This document shows, piece after piece, positions 1 through 8,830 of a stretch of 64,000 bases of DNA. Under the pieces are notes generated by a model. The model did no database searches. It was not told where the DNA came from and saw only the letters and a list, made by a program, of their open reading frames with translations. Each line of letters opens with the position of its first letter. Position 1 is the first letter of the stretch. This DNA comes from Streptomyces endocoffeicus (GTDB lineage: Bacteria; Actinomycetota; Actinomycetes; Streptomycetales; Streptomycetaceae). Both the position numbers and the translations under genes were made by a program. The stretch spans positions 372,001-436,000 of the forward strand of contig NZ_JAERRG010000007.1 of assembly GCF_016741935.1 (NCBI RefSeq), given 5' to 3'.

Positions 1-1503
1 GGCGCCGTGGGTCATGATGTGCTGGATCTCGTAGCGGGCCTCCGAGGCGAGCAGGGGCGCGTCGCCGGAAGCAGCGGGAGAAGCGGGAGAAGCGGCGGGA
101 GCCGATGGCCCGGTCCGCCCCGCGGGCCGCTCGCGTCCCCCGGCCCCGGCGGACACCGCCCCAGAGGACTCCGGCCCGGCGGACTCCGTCCCAGCGGACC
201 CCGGCCCGGCAGGCTCCGACTCAGCGGTGATGTCCTCCGCGATGCGCTCCGCGAAGACCAGGCCCTCGAGAAGGGAGTTGGAGGCCAGGCGGTTGGCGCC
301 GTGGACGCCGGTGCAGGCGACCTCCCCACAGGCGTAGAGACCGGGCACGGTGGTGCGGCCGCGCAGATCGGTGCGGACCCCGCCGCTCGCGTAGTGCGCG
401 GCCGGGGCGACCGGGATGGGCTCGGTCACCGGGTCGATGCCATGGGCGCGGCAGGCGGCGAGGATGGTCGGGAAGCGCCGCTCCCACATCTCGGCCCCGA
501 AGTGGCGCGCGTCCAGGTACATATGCTCGGCGCCGCGCTCCCCCATCCGCCGCATGATGCCCTTGGCGACGATGTCACGGGGCGCCAGCTCGGCCAGCTC
601 GTGCTGCCCGAGCATGAACCGCACCCCGTCGGCGTCGACGAGATGGGCGCCCTCGCCGCGCACCGCCTCCGAGACCAGCGGCTGCTGGCCCTCCGCCTCG
701 GGGCCCAGCCACAGCACCGTGGGGTGGAACTGCACAAACTCCAGATCGCTGATCTCGGCCCCCGCGCGCAGCGCGAGCGCGACGCCATCGCCGGTGGAGA
801 CGGCGGGGTTGGTGGTGGCGGAGAAGATCTGGCCCATGCCGCCCGTGGCGAGCACGACCGCGTCCGCCGAGACCGCGCCCACACCGTCCCGCTGGCCCTC
901 GCCCATGACGTGCAGGGTGACCCCGGCCGCCCGGCCGGAGCCGTCCCTGAGCAGATCGAGCACCAGGGCGTTCTCCACGGTCTCGATACCGGCCGCGCGG
1001 ACCGCGTCGACCAGGGCCCGGGAGATCTCCGCGCCGGTCGCGTCGCCGCCCGCGTGGGCGATCCGGCGGCGGTGGTGGCCGCCCTCGCGGGTCAGCAGGA
1101 TCTCGCCCGTGGCGTCGTCGGCGTCGAAGCGGGCGCCGGTGGCGATGAGCCGGCGCACCGCGTCGGGCCCCTCGGTGACCAGCGCCCGTACGGCCTGCTC
1201 GTCGCAGAGCCCGGCACCGGCCACCAGCGTGTCGTCCAGATGCTGCTCGGGGGTGTCGCCCTCGCCGAGGGCGGCGGCTATGCCGCCCTGGGCCCAGCGC
1301 GTGGAGCCGTCGTCCAGGCGGGCCTTGGTGACCACGGTGACCTTGGCCCCGGCCGCGGCGCAGCGCAGCGCCACGGTCAGCCCGGCGACCCCGGAGCCGA
1401 CGACCACGACATCGGCCTCGGTGGCCCAGCCGGGGGCGGGGGCGCGCAGGGCGGCGGCGGGGGCGGTGGCCCCGGCCGCCGGGCGCCCGGTCGGACGGGT
1501 CAT
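1..1503 (-). CDS. nadB: L-aspartate oxidase NadB (3' part outside window)
   Basis: FAD-dependent oxidation of L-aspartate to iminoaspartate, the first step of de novo NAD synthesis in the cytosol. The reading frame starts at ATG 1503 and runs off the left edge, so the C-terminus is missing. Visible are the dinucleotide-binding GSGVAG motif (residues about 36-41), STRWAQGG (about 67-74) and, further on, YACGEVACTGVHGANRLASNSLLEGL, cited here only as family landmarks around ACGEVACTG and NRLASNSLLEG. After that block comes a Gly/Ser/Ala/Pro-rich insert (about bases 60-230) that most NadB proteins lack. The start overlaps the panC stop as ATGA, so translation is probably coupled. nadC would be expected next, outside the window. 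The family call is certain; only the missing end is unknown. Confidence 0.95.
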   Translation of the reverse strand, partial: MTRPTGRPAAGATAPAAALRAPAPGWATEADVVVVGSGVAGLTVALRCAAAGAKVTVVTKARLDDGSTRWAQGGIAAALGEGDTPEQHLDDTLVAGAGLCDEQAVRALVTEGPDAVRRLIATGARFDADDATGEILLTREGGHHRRRIAHAGGDATGAEISRALVDAVRAAGIETVENALVLDLLRDGSGRAAGVTLHVMGEGQRDGVGAVSADAVVLATGGMGQIFSATTNPAVSTGDGVALALRAGAEISDLEFVQFHPTVLWLGPEAEGQQPLVSEAVRGEGAHLVDADGVRFMLGQHELAELAPRDIVAKGIMRRMGERGAEHMYLDARHFGAEMWERRFPTILAACRAHGIDPVTEPIPVAPAAHYASGGVRTDLRGRTTVPGLYACGEVACTGVHGANRLASNSLLEGLVFAERIAEDITAESEPAGPGSAGTESAGPESSGAVSAGAGGRERPAGRTGPSAPAASPASPAASGDAPLLASEARYEIQHIMTHGA

Positions 1504-2471
1504 CGGGCGGCTCCGATCCACAGGCGGATGTTGTCTATCAGGCGGGTGGCGCCGACCTTGGCGGCGACGGCCAGCACGGCCTCGCCAGTGTGTCCGTCGG
1601 AGACGTCGGTGAAGTCGGCGGGGTCGACCAGGGCCAGATAGTCCAGGACGAGCGGCGGTTCGAGCCCCGCCGCCTCGTCGAGCACCGCCCGCGCCGCGGA
1701 CCGCACCGCGGCGGGCGACGCGACCCGTATGAGCTCGTGCTCCTCGGACCCGGCCGGGCCCTCCCCGGCCGCCAGCAGCCCCGCGTCGCGCCCCGCGAAC
1801 AGCGCCCGGGACAGGGCCAGCGCGGTGTCCCGCTCCTGGGCCGTCAGATAGCGGTTACGGCTGGAGAGGGCGAGCCCGTCGCCCTCCCGGACGGTGGGGA
1901 CGCCGACGATCTCCACGGGGAAGTTCAGGTCGTGGACCATCCGGCGGACCAGCGACAGCTGCTGGGCGTCCTTCTCGCCGAAGAAGGCGATGTCGGGGCG
2001 GGTGAGATGGAGCAGCTTGCCGACGACGGTGAGCATCCCGTCGAAGTGGCCGGGGCGCGAGGCGCCCTCATAGCGCTCGCCCAGGGTCCCGGCGGTGATC
2101 CGGACGCCCGGCTCGCCGTCCGGATAGACCTCCTCGGCGGTGGGGGCGAAGACGATGTCCGCGCCCGCCTCGGCCGCCACCCTGAGGTCGGCGTCGAGGG
2201 TGCGCGGATAGCGGCCGAGGTCCTCGCCCGCGCCGAACTGCAGCGGATTGACGAAGACGGTGACGGTCACCATGCCCTTGGCGCCCACCCGGGCGCGGGC
2301 GGCGCGGATGAGCGAGGCGTGCCCGTCGTGCAGCGCGCCCATGGTCATCACGACGGCCGTGCGCCCCGGCACGGCGAAGTGGGCGAGCGCCGCGTCCAGA
2401 TCCGGGCGATGACGGAACAGCTCCACATCCGGCTCCCCTGGAAGCGCCTTGGTCCACAGCCTCGGGCTCAT
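1500..2471 (-). CDS. panC: Pantothenate synthetase PanC
   Basis: Condenses pantoate and beta-alanine with ATP hydrolysis to AMP, the last step of pantothenate synthesis. The 323-residue protein has the nucleotidyltransferase signatures TMGALHDGH (residues 43-51), FVNPLQF (about 73-79), FFGEKDAQQL (around residue 160) and DGLALSSRN, the KMSKS-like loop. Length is slightly above the usual 280-310 because of a Gly/Ala-rich stretch near residue 230. The start ATG overlaps the stop of the upstream DUF2520 gene and its own stop overlaps the nadB start, so three genes form one tightly coupled operon joining CoA and NAD precursor synthesis. Confidence 0.97.
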   Translation of the reverse strand: MSPRLWTKALPGEPDVELFRHRPDLDAALAHFAVPGRTAVVMTMGALHDGHASLIRAARARVGAKGMVTVTVFVNPLQFGAGEDLGRYPRTLDADLRVAAEAGADIVFAPTAEEVYPDGEPGVRITAGTLGERYEGASRPGHFDGMLTVVGKLLHLTRPDIAFFGEKDAQQLSLVRRMVHDLNFPVEIVGVPTVREGDGLALSSRNRYLTAQERDTALALSRALFAGRDAGLLAAGEGPAGSEEHELIRVASPAAVRSAARAVLDEAAGLEPPLVLDYLALVDPADFTDVSDGHTGEAVLAVAAKVGATRLIDNIRLWIGAAR

Positions 2472-3403
2472 GCCTCACTACCTCCCCGGCCCCGCGCGTC
2501 GGTCACGTCCGAGAGCACGCCCAGCAGGTCCTCGGCGAGCTCCGGCTTGAGCAGACCGTGCGCGAGCGCCCGGTCCGCGGTCGTACGGGCCATGGCCAGA
2601 TAGCCGGCGACGGCGTGCGGGGCGTGCCGCCGCAGCTCGGCGACATGGGCGGCGACCGTGCCGGCGTCGCCGCGCGCGACCGGCCCGGTGAGCGCGGCGT
2701 CGCCGCTGCGCAGCGCGTTGTCCAGCGCGGCGCCGAGGAGCGGGCCGAGCATCCGGTCGGGGGCCTCGACCCCGGACGCGCGCAGCAGCTCCAGGGACTG
2801 GGCGACCAGTGTGGTGAGGTGGTTGGCGCCGATGGCGAGGGCCGCGTGGTAGAGCGGACGGGACTTCTCCGCGATCCACTCGGGCTCCCCGCCCATCTCG
2901 ATGACCAGGGCCTCGGCCGCCAGCCGCAGCTCCTCGGGAGCGGTGACGCCGAAGGAGCAGCCGGCCAGCCGCTGGACGTCCACCGAGGTGCCGGTGAAGG
3001 TCATGACGGGGTGCAGCGCGAGCGGCAGCGCACCGGCCCGCAGCGCGGGCTCCAGCACGCCGACGCCGTAGCGGCCCGAGGTGTGCACCAGCAGCTGGCC
3101 GGGGCGCACCGCGCCGGTTTCGGCGAGGCCGCCGATCAGCTCGGGCAGCGCGTCGTCGGGGACGGTGAGCAGCACCAGCTCGGCCCGCGCCAGCACCTCG
3201 GCGGGCGGCACGATGGGTACTTCGGGAAGCAGGGCGGCGGCCCGGCGCACGGAGGCGTCGGAGACACCGGACGCGGCGACCGGGCGGTGCCCGGCGAGTC
3301 TCAGCGAGGCGGCGAGGGCCGGGCCGACGCGGCCCGCGCCGACGACCCCGACGGTGAGCCGGGCAGGCCGGTCCTGCGGCTCAGGCAGTGGTTGAGCGTT
3401 CAC
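2468..3403 (-). CDS. Rossmann-fold/DUF2520 oxidoreductase, possible PanG-type ketopantoate reductase
   Basis: A 311-residue NAD(P)-binding protein with an N-terminal Rossmann motif VGVVGAGRVGPAL (around residues 18-30) and a C-terminal DUF2520 helical domain. It is first in a coupled operon with panC and nadB: its TGA overlaps the panC ATG. Proteins of this architecture have been proposed as alternative ketopantoate reductases (PanG), which make pantoate, the PanC substrate. Operon position fits that role, but no pantoate-specific residue can be read off here, so the assignment is inference. Upstream, 3404-3550 is shared with the divergent aldolase gene. Confidence 0.8.
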   Translation of the reverse strand: MNAQPLPEPQDRPARLTVGVVGAGRVGPALAASLRLAGHRPVAASGVSDASVRRAAALLPEVPIVPPAEVLARAELVLLTVPDDALPELIGGLAETGAVRPGQLLVHTSGRYGVGVLEPALRAGALPLALHPVMTFTGTSVDVQRLAGCSFGVTAPEELRLAAEALVIEMGGEPEWIAEKSRPLYHAALAIGANHLTTLVAQSLELLRASGVEAPDRMLGPLLGAALDNALRSGDAALTGPVARGDAGTVAAHVAELRRHAPHAVAGYLAMARTTADRALAHGLLKPELAEDLLGVLSDVTDARGRGGSEA

Positions 3404-3550
3404 GCGACAACAGGCCTTCCGTTCCAGTCCTCAGGGGTACCGGACGATTCCCCGCCATGCTACGCGAGTGTTTCCGGGGGGTTTGGCCGCACGCCCGGGC
3501 CTGTGGACAACTCTGTGGTCCGATGGACAGGCGTGCGACATGATCAGCCC
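3404..3550. promoter_or_regulatory. Divergent promoter region between the DUF2520-panC-nadB operon and the aldolase gene
   Basis: This 147-base spacer separates two divergently transcribed units and must hold both promoters. No confident -35/-10 pair can be named. There is no Shine-Dalgarno sequence within 15 bases of the ATG at 3551, so the aldolase may be translated from a leaderless or short-leader mRNA. Confidence 0.4.
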
Positions 3551-4840
3551 ATGACGGACGGGACGGACGAGGCAGCGGCAGACGAGGCGGACGAGATGGT
3601 CGGCACGGGCGGCGAGACGGAGCGGTCCGTGCGGGCGCGACGCCTCGCGGCCTGGCACGGCGCCGAGCGGACGCTCGCGCGCGGGCCCGCCGAGGTGCGG
3701 ATCGCCGAGCGTCTGGCCACCCTCACCACCGCCCTTACGGCCGACACCGCGTCGTACGACGGGGACGGCTGGGTGGACATCTACGGCGACGGCATCGTCG
3801 AGGAGCTGGAGCGGCGGGTCGCCGAGCTGCTCGGCACGGAGGCCGCGGCGTTCTTCCCCACCGGCACCATGGCGCAGCAGGTCGCGCTGCGCTGCTGGGC
3901 GGGGCGCACCGGCAGTCCGGTGGTGGCGCTGCATCCGCTGGCCCATCTGGACGTGCACGAGCGGGACGCGTATCTGACGGTGAGCGGGCTGCGCGCGGTG
4001 CGTCCGACCAGTGAGCCGCGGCCGCCCACGGCCGAGGAGATCCTGGGCCTGGACGAGCCGTTCGGCACCCTCGCCCTCGAACTCCCGCTGCGCGACGCCG
4101 GATTCGTGCTGCCCGGGTGGGACGAGCTGGTCGCGACCGTGGAGGCGGCCCGGGAGCGGGACGCGGTGGTGCACTTCGACGGGGCGCGGCTGTGGGAGTG
4201 CACGGCGCACTTCGGCCGGGAGCTGACGGAGATCGCCGCCCTGGCGGACTCCGTCTACGTGTCCTTCTACAAGTCGCTCGGCGGCCTCTCGGGAGCGGCA
4301 CTGGCCGGGCCCGAGACCCTGGTGACGGAGGCCAGGGCGTGGCGCCACCGGTACGGCGGCCAGCTCTTCCAGCAGTGGCCGGCGGCGCTCGCCGCGCTGG
4401 ACGGCCTGGACCACGAGCTGCCGAGGCTGCCGTCGTACGTGGCGCACGCGCGGGTCGTGGCGGAGGCGCTGCGGACGGCGTTCACGGCCGCGGGGGTGGG
4501 GTGGTCCCGGGTGCACCCGGAGGTGCCGCACACCCACCAGTTCCAGGTGTGGCTGCCGTATCCGGCGGCGGTGCTGGACGAGGCGGGGGTGCGGCTGGCG
4601 GAGGAGACCCGGACGGTGCTGTTCCGTCGCTGGCGGGAGCCGGGGCCGCCCGGCCTGGCCATGACGGAGCTGACGGTCGCCTCATCCGCACTCGAGTGGA
4701 CGGCCGACGACGTCACGGCCGCGGCCGACGCGTTCCTCGCCCTGGTCCGTGAGCTCATGGAGGTCCGTGAGCTCATGGAGGTCCGGGAGCTCACGGAGGT
4801 CCGGGAGCTCCCGGAGGTCCGGGAGCTCCCGGAGGGCTGA
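3551..4840 (+). CDS. Threonine aldolase-like PLP enzyme (beta-eliminating lyase family)
   Basis: A fold-type I PLP enzyme of the low-specificity threonine aldolase type, which would cleave beta-hydroxy amino acids to glycine and an aldehyde. The candidate PLP lysine is Lys241 in SFYKSLGGLSGA. HFDGARLWE is the family's conserved Asp region and FFPTGTMAQQVALR the cofactor-phosphate region. The ATG at 3551 is the first plausible start; an in-frame extension upstream would run into the promoter spacer. The last 33 residues are five to six copies of a hexapeptide VREL(P/M/T)E encoded by an 18-bp tandem repeat. This is a lineage-specific tail, not part of the fold. It overlaps the 3' end of a convergent gene. 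Confidence 0.85.
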   Translation: MTDGTDEAAADEADEMVGTGGETERSVRARRLAAWHGAERTLARGPAEVRIAERLATLTTALTADTASYDGDGWVDIYGDGIVEELERRVAELLGTEAAAFFPTGTMAQQVALRCWAGRTGSPVVALHPLAHLDVHERDAYLTVSGLRAVRPTSEPRPPTAEEILGLDEPFGTLALELPLRDAGFVLPGWDELVATVEAARERDAVVHFDGARLWECTAHFGRELTEIAALADSVYVSFYKSLGGLSGAALAGPETLVTEARAWRHRYGGQLFQQWPAALAALDGLDHELPRLPSYVAHARVVAEALRTAFTAAGVGWSRVHPEVPHTHQFQVWLPYPAAVLDEAGVRLAEETRTVLFRRWREPGPPGLAMTELTVASSALEWTADDVTAAADAFLALVRELMEVRELMEVRELTEVRELPEVRELPEG

Positions 4841-5074
4841 CCGGCGCCGCGCGAACACCTCCCTGACCGCCCTTACGGAGCGCAGCGCATCCGTAAGGCG
4901 GCCACGGCGGCCCCGGCGGCGGGCCGGGCGCCCGGCCGTCACGGCCCGGAAGTCGCGGTACTCCCGCAGCTCCCGGAGGGTGCGCCAGTCGTGCCGGCCC
5001 GGTGCGGGCGGGGCGGGCTCGCCGCGCTGGGCGGCCCGGTACAGGTCGAGTGCGTAAATCTCGGTGAGGGACAT
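4682..5074 (-). CDS. Small hypothetical protein, convergent and overlapping with the aldolase gene
   Basis: A 130-residue protein starting MSLTEIYALDLYRAAQRGEP, followed by an Arg-rich middle and a C-terminal Leu-Arg-Glu-Leu-Pro-Asp repeat. I do not recognise a domain. The N-terminus looks like real coding sequence, while the C-terminal half is read from the reverse complement of the aldolase repeat tail (overlap 4682-4840). The true stop in relatives may lie before the repeat. The ATG at 5074 faces the divergent ArsR-type gene at 5174, leaving 99 bases for two promoters. Confidence 0.55.
   Translation of the reverse strand: MSLTEIYALDLYRAAQRGEPAPPAPGRHDWRTLRELREYRDFRAVTAGRPARRRGRRGRLTDALRSVRAVREVFARRRSALRELPDLRELPDLRELPDLHELTDLHELTDQGEERVGRGRDVVGRPLECG
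4745..4836 (+). repeat. 18-bp tandem repeat translated on both strands
   Basis: About five copies of GAGGTCCGGGAGCTCCCG-like units. The unit contains the palindrome GAGCTC, so the forward strand reads VREL-PE and the reverse strand LREL-PD. Both convergent genes therefore end in nearly the same peptide repeat. Confidence 0.9.
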
Positions 5075-5173
5075 GGCTCAACGGTCCGCCCGGCCCCGGA
5101 CACCGGTCACGCCGTTTGACGATGGGCGTCAAACGAGGGCGGCGCCGGGGCCGGGCTCCCGCACCATGGGTTC

Positions 5174-6256
5174 ATGGCCAACGTCATCGACATCGCCGGG
5201 CTGCCGCCCGAGCGCATCGTCTTCAGCCCGTCCCCGCTCGCCGAGCTGGGCGCCGCGCTCCATGTGCTGTCCGAGCCCGGCCACCACCCCGGGCTGCACG
5301 GCTGGGCCACCGCCACCACCTCGGCGCTCAAGCCGGACCTCGCGGACCGGCTCTGCGAGGCGGACTTCCTCTGGCGCACCGCCCGCTCCGATCTGCTGCT
5401 CCCGGCCGCCCCCGGGGCGACGCTCGCCGAGGAGCTGGACGCGCTGGACCGGATCGACGACGAGACGTTCGTGGCGGCCGCCTTCGAGATCGCCTGCTCG
5501 CCCTCGTACACCCGGCACACCCCCTCGCCGCTGGTCGACGCGGGCGAACGGGCCCGGGTCCTCGAGCTGGCGGCCGCCCGGGGGCCGCGGCAGGCGGCCT
5601 TCACCGAGCGCATGCTGGAGGACCCGGACGGGCTGCGGGTCTGGCTGCGGCGGCTGCTGGAGGACTGCGACCAGGCGTTCTTCGCCGACACCTGGCGGCG
5701 GACGCGGATCCAGCTGGCCGCCGACGCCCGCCACAAGGCCGAGCTGCTGCAGCGCAAGGGGCTCGCGGAGGCGCTGGCGTCGGCCTCCGCCGCGCTGTCG
5801 CTGTCGGACGACGGGGACAGCATCCTGGTCGACAAGCTGGCGGGCGGCCGTACGACGGCGTACGGCGACGGCGTCACCTTCATCCCGACCGCCTTCGGCT
5901 GGCCGCACCTCATCGTCCTGCACGCCCCCGGCTGGCGCCCGGTGATCCAGTACCCGGTCGCCACCCCCGAGCTGCCTCCGCCCGCCGCCCTGGAGCTCGT
6001 CCAGCGCCGTCTCGAGGCCCTGGCCCATCCGATGCGGATGCGGCTGTGCCGCTCCCTGGCCCGCGGCCCGCACACCACCGGTGAGCTCTCCGAGTCGTAC
6101 GGCATCACGCCCCCGGAGGTCTCCCGCCATATCGCCGTGCTGAAGAAGGCCGGTCTCCTCACCACCCGCCGCCGTGGCCGCTATGTGCTGCACCAGCTCG
6201 ATCTGCCGTCGGTGGCCCGGCTGGGCAGCGACTTCCTGGAGAGTGTTCTGCGGTAG
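5174..6256 (+). CDS. ArsR-type winged-helix regulator with long N-terminal DUF5937-like domain
   Basis: A 360-residue protein. Residues 1 to about 265 form a mostly helical sensor-like region of the DUF5937 type common in Streptomyces. Residues from about 275 (LEALAHPMRMRLCRSLARGP) to 345 are a classical ArsR winged helix, with recognition helix around TPPEVSRHIAVLKKAGLL and wing TTRRRGRYVLHQL. No metal-binding cysteine cluster is seen, so it is unlikely to sense metal through Cys. A small stand-alone ArsR protein follows 72 bases downstream on the same strand. Its target is unknown. Confidence 0.85.
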   Translation: MANVIDIAGLPPERIVFSPSPLAELGAALHVLSEPGHHPGLHGWATATTSALKPDLADRLCEADFLWRTARSDLLLPAAPGATLAEELDALDRIDDETFVAAAFEIACSPSYTRHTPSPLVDAGERARVLELAAARGPRQAAFTERMLEDPDGLRVWLRRLLEDCDQAFFADTWRRTRIQLAADARHKAELLQRKGLAEALASASAALSLSDDGDSILVDKLAGGRTTAYGDGVTFIPTAFGWPHLIVLHAPGWRPVIQYPVATPELPPPAALELVQRRLEALAHPMRMRLCRSLARGPHTTGELSESYGITPPEVSRHIAVLKKAGLLTTRRRGRYVLHQLDLPSVARLGSDFLESVLR

Positions 6257-6328
6257 GGCGCCGACCCCGCCTAAAGTGTTCACCGCACAGTGGACGCGGT
6301 CGGAACGGCGAGCGGCGGAGGAGCGGCT

Positions 6329-6655
6329 ATGAGCAATCGAAGCCACCGGTCCGCGCCGCTCCACACCCACCCCGACGACGTCCACGTGCAGACCGCGCTC
6401 GCGGCGCTCGCCGACCCCGTACGGCTCCAGCTGGTCCGCGAACTCGCCACGGCGGCCGACTGGGAGCACACCTGCGGCACCTTCGACGTGCCCGTGGGCA
6501 AGGCGGCCCTCAGCCACCACTTCTCGGTGCTGCGCGCGGCCGGTCTGATCGAGCAGCGCGACCTGGGCCCCAGGCGGGTCAACCGGCTGCGCCGCCCCGA
6601 GTTCGACCAGCGCTTCCCCGGACTGCTCGACCTGGTGCTCCGCGAGCGGCCGTAA
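6329..6655 (+). CDS. ArsR/SmtB-family transcriptional regulator
   Basis: A 108-residue winged-helix repressor: ALADPVRLQLVRELA (helix 1), KAALSHHFSVLRAAGLIEQRDLGPRRVNRLRR (recognition helix and wing; key residues LSHHFSVLRAAGL). The ATG at 6329 is preferred over an in-frame start at 6290 because GGAGGAG lies seven bases upstream of it. The only cysteine (in HTCGTFD) is not in a known metal-site arrangement. It lies after the larger ArsR-type gene, and the pair may be co-transcribed. Confidence 0.85.
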   Translation: MSNRSHRSAPLHTHPDDVHVQTALAALADPVRLQLVRELATAADWEHTCGTFDVPVGKAALSHHFSVLRAAGLIEQRDLGPRRVNRLRRPEFDQRFPGLLDLVLRERP

Positions 6656-6766
6656 GCGGCCGTAAGCGGCCGTGCCGACCGTAAGACCGCGGTGCCAACC
6701 GTAAGGACGGCCGTAAGACTGCGGTGCCGACCGTAAGGACGTCGCCTCGACCGTAAGGACGGCGTC
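6656..6766. repeat. Degenerate CCGTAAG tandem repeats between convergent genes
   Basis: The spacer between the ArsR stop and the response-regulator stop contains about eight copies of a CCGTAAG core, partly as GCGGCCGTAAGC triplets and partly as GACCGTAAGGACG units spaced 17-25 bases apart. No gene or hairpin with a T-tract is evident. Confidence 0.75.
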
Positions 6767-7456
6767 TCAGCGGGCCGGGCCGGTCGGCCCGCCGGCCCGG
6801 ACCAGTCCGGTCTCGTAGGCCATCACCACCACCTGCACCCGGTCCCGCAGCTCCAACTTGGTGAGGATGCGGCCGACATGGGTCTTCACGGTCGCCTCGG
6901 ACAGCACCAGCCGTGCCGCGATCTCGCCGTTCGACAGCCCCTGCGCGACCAGCAGCACCACCTCGCGCTCCCGGTCGGTGAGCCGGTCCAGCTCCGGACG
7001 GGCCCGGCCCCCACCGGCTCCGGCGCCCGGCAGTATCGGCGCGAACCGGTCCAGCAGCCGGCGCGTCGTGCTGGGCGCGACCACCGCGTCGCCGCTGTGC
7101 ACCGCGCGGATCGCCGCGAGCAGCTCGCCCGGCGGCACATCCTTGAGCATGAAGCCGCCCGCCCCGGCCTTGAGCGCGGAGAAGGCGTACTCGTCCAGGT
7201 CGAACGTGGTCAGGATGATGACCTTGGGCGCCCCGTCCCGCTCGCATATCCGCCGGGTCGCCTCCACCCCGTCCAGCTTGGGCATCCGGACGTCCATCAG
7301 GACGACGTCCACCTCGGTGGAGCGCAGCACCTGGAGCGCCTCCACCCCGTCGCCGGCCTCGGCGACGACCTCCATATCGGGCTGGGCCGCGAGCACCATC
7401 CGGAAGCCGGTGCGCAGCAGCACTTGGTCATCGACGAGCATGACGCGGATCGACAT
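6767..7456 (-). CDS. NarL/LuxR-family response regulator
   Basis: A 229-residue two-component regulator. The receiver domain has the acidic pair Asp9-Asp10 (VMLVDDQ), phospho-acceptor Asp55 (VVLMDVRMP) and later IILTTFD (Thr) and LKDVPP (Lys). The C-terminal LuxR helix-turn-helix includes LTDREREVVLLVAQGLSNGEIA. The ATG at 7456 has GGAAGGGACC upstream; a longer in-frame extension to 7528 is rejected because it overlaps the kinase stop region and lacks family similarity. It lies 68 bases downstream of its kinase. Confidence 0.95.
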   Translation of the reverse strand: MSIRVMLVDDQVLLRTGFRMVLAAQPDMEVVAEAGDGVEALQVLRSTEVDVVLMDVRMPKLDGVEATRRICERDGAPKVIILTTFDLDEYAFSALKAGAGGFMLKDVPPGELLAAIRAVHSGDAVVAPSTTRRLLDRFAPILPGAGAGGGRARPELDRLTDREREVVLLVAQGLSNGEIAARLVLSEATVKTHVGRILTKLELRDRVQVVVMAYETGLVRAGGPTGPAR

Positions 7457-7524
7457 CCCGGACGGTCCCTTCCCTCTGGCCTGCCTCTGGCCTGACAGCC
7501 GGCCTACAGCACGTATCGAATGGC

Positions 7525-8739
7525 TCAACGAACCGGCTTCAGCGGCAGCAGCGCACTGATCCGGAAGCCGCCGCCCGGTCGCGGGCCCGCGTCGAGCGTG
7601 CCGCCCACCATGCCGACGCGCTCCCGCATCCCGATCAGACCATGGCCGCTGCCGTCGACGCCGCCGTCCTCGTACATCTCGCGCTGCGCGCCCCGGCCGT
7701 CGTCCTCGACCAGCAGCCCGAGCCCGTCGTCGAAGTAGGTGAGGCGGACGCTCGCGCCCACGTCCGGGCCGCCGTGCTTACGGGTGTTGGTGAGCGCTTC
7801 CTGCACGATGCGGTACGCGGTCAGCTCGACCCCGCTGGGGAGCTGGCGCGGGCTCCCCACGACCTTGAAGTCCACCGGGAGCCCGGCGCCGCGCACCTGC
7901 TCCACGAGCTCGTCGATCTGCTCGACGTCCGGCTGCGGTACGTAGTCGTTCTCCTCGCCCGGCTCCCCGGTGCGCAGCACGCCCAGCAGCCGCCGCATCT
8001 CGGCGAGCGCCTGGCGGCCGGTGCCGGAGATCGTCTCCAGCGCCTGCCGGGTCTGTTCGGGCGAGGAGTCCAGGACGTACGCGGCGCCGTCCGCCTGCAC
8101 CACCATCACCGACACGTTGTGCGCCACGACATCGTGCAGCTCCCGCGCGATCCGGGCGCGCTCGGCGGCCACCGCGACCTTCGACTGCGCCTCGCGCTCC
8201 TTCTCCAGCCGGGCGGCCCGCTCCTCGAGCTGCGCGTAGTAGGCGCGGCGGGTGCGGATCGAGTCGCCGAGCACCCAGGCCAGCACGAAGGGGATGGAGA
8301 CGAAGACCGCCGAGACCACGTCCTCCCACCAGCCCTGCTGGGAGTGCGGCCAGCGGAGGGTGGCGAGGGGGGCCGCGCTGATCGCCACGCCCAGCGCGAA
8401 GCGGGAGGCCGGGCGCGACGAGGCGACCGCCACCGTGTAGACGATCACCAGCATGGCGAAGTCGGCCACATTGGGCTGGACGTTCGCGGCCATCTGGGCG
8501 AGACCGCACAGGATGGCCAGCAGCAGCATCTTCTCGGGGGCGCGGCGACGCAGCGCGATCGTCGCCCCCAGCGCCAGCACGATCGGCACGCCCGCGACGC
8601 GGGAGCCCCGGCCCAGCGACGCCTCCACGAGCCACAGGAACCCAGAAGCGACAAGGAGGACGGCCCAGAAGGTGTCCACCCCTGTCGGATGCCTGCGGAG
8701 AAATTCGTAGAGGCGCTGCACGTCACCCAGCGTAGGCAT
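7525..8739 (-). CDS. Membrane sensor histidine kinase (HisKA_3, DesK/NarX type)
   Basis: A 404-residue kinase. Four to five membrane segments lie within residues 24-160, a coiled linker at about 165-195, and the HisKA_3 phosphorylation box RELHDVVAHNVSVMV with His202. The ATPase domain carries YRIVQEALTN (N box) and VEDDGRG with GHGLIGMRERV (G boxes). There is no extracytoplasmic sensor domain, so the signal is probably sensed in the membrane. GGGAGGGG precedes the ATG. The cognate regulator follows directly. Confidence 0.95.
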   Translation of the reverse strand: MPTLGDVQRLYEFLRRHPTGVDTFWAVLLVASGFLWLVEASLGRGSRVAGVPIVLALGATIALRRRAPEKMLLLAILCGLAQMAANVQPNVADFAMLVIVYTVAVASSRPASRFALGVAISAAPLATLRWPHSQQGWWEDVVSAVFVSIPFVLAWVLGDSIRTRRAYYAQLEERAARLEKEREAQSKVAVAAERARIARELHDVVAHNVSVMVVQADGAAYVLDSSPEQTRQALETISGTGRQALAEMRRLLGVLRTGEPGEENDYVPQPDVEQIDELVEQVRGAGLPVDFKVVGSPRQLPSGVELTAYRIVQEALTNTRKHGGPDVGASVRLTYFDDGLGLLVEDDGRGAQREMYEDGGVDGSGHGLIGMRERVGMVGGTLDAGPRPGGGFRISALLPLKPVR

Positions 8740-8830
8740 CGCCGGACCCCTCCCGGGTCAGCCCGAGGGGCGATCCGCAGCCCCCGGCCCTACTCCCCAA
8801 GGTGGAGACCACTCCGCATAGCGTGGCGGT

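Noticed and set aside
7..1641. Long open frame on the plus strand opposite nadB
   Set aside because: It is a GC-bias shadow of nadB (Arg/Gly/Ala-rich, no domain). The minus strand has complete NadB motifs.
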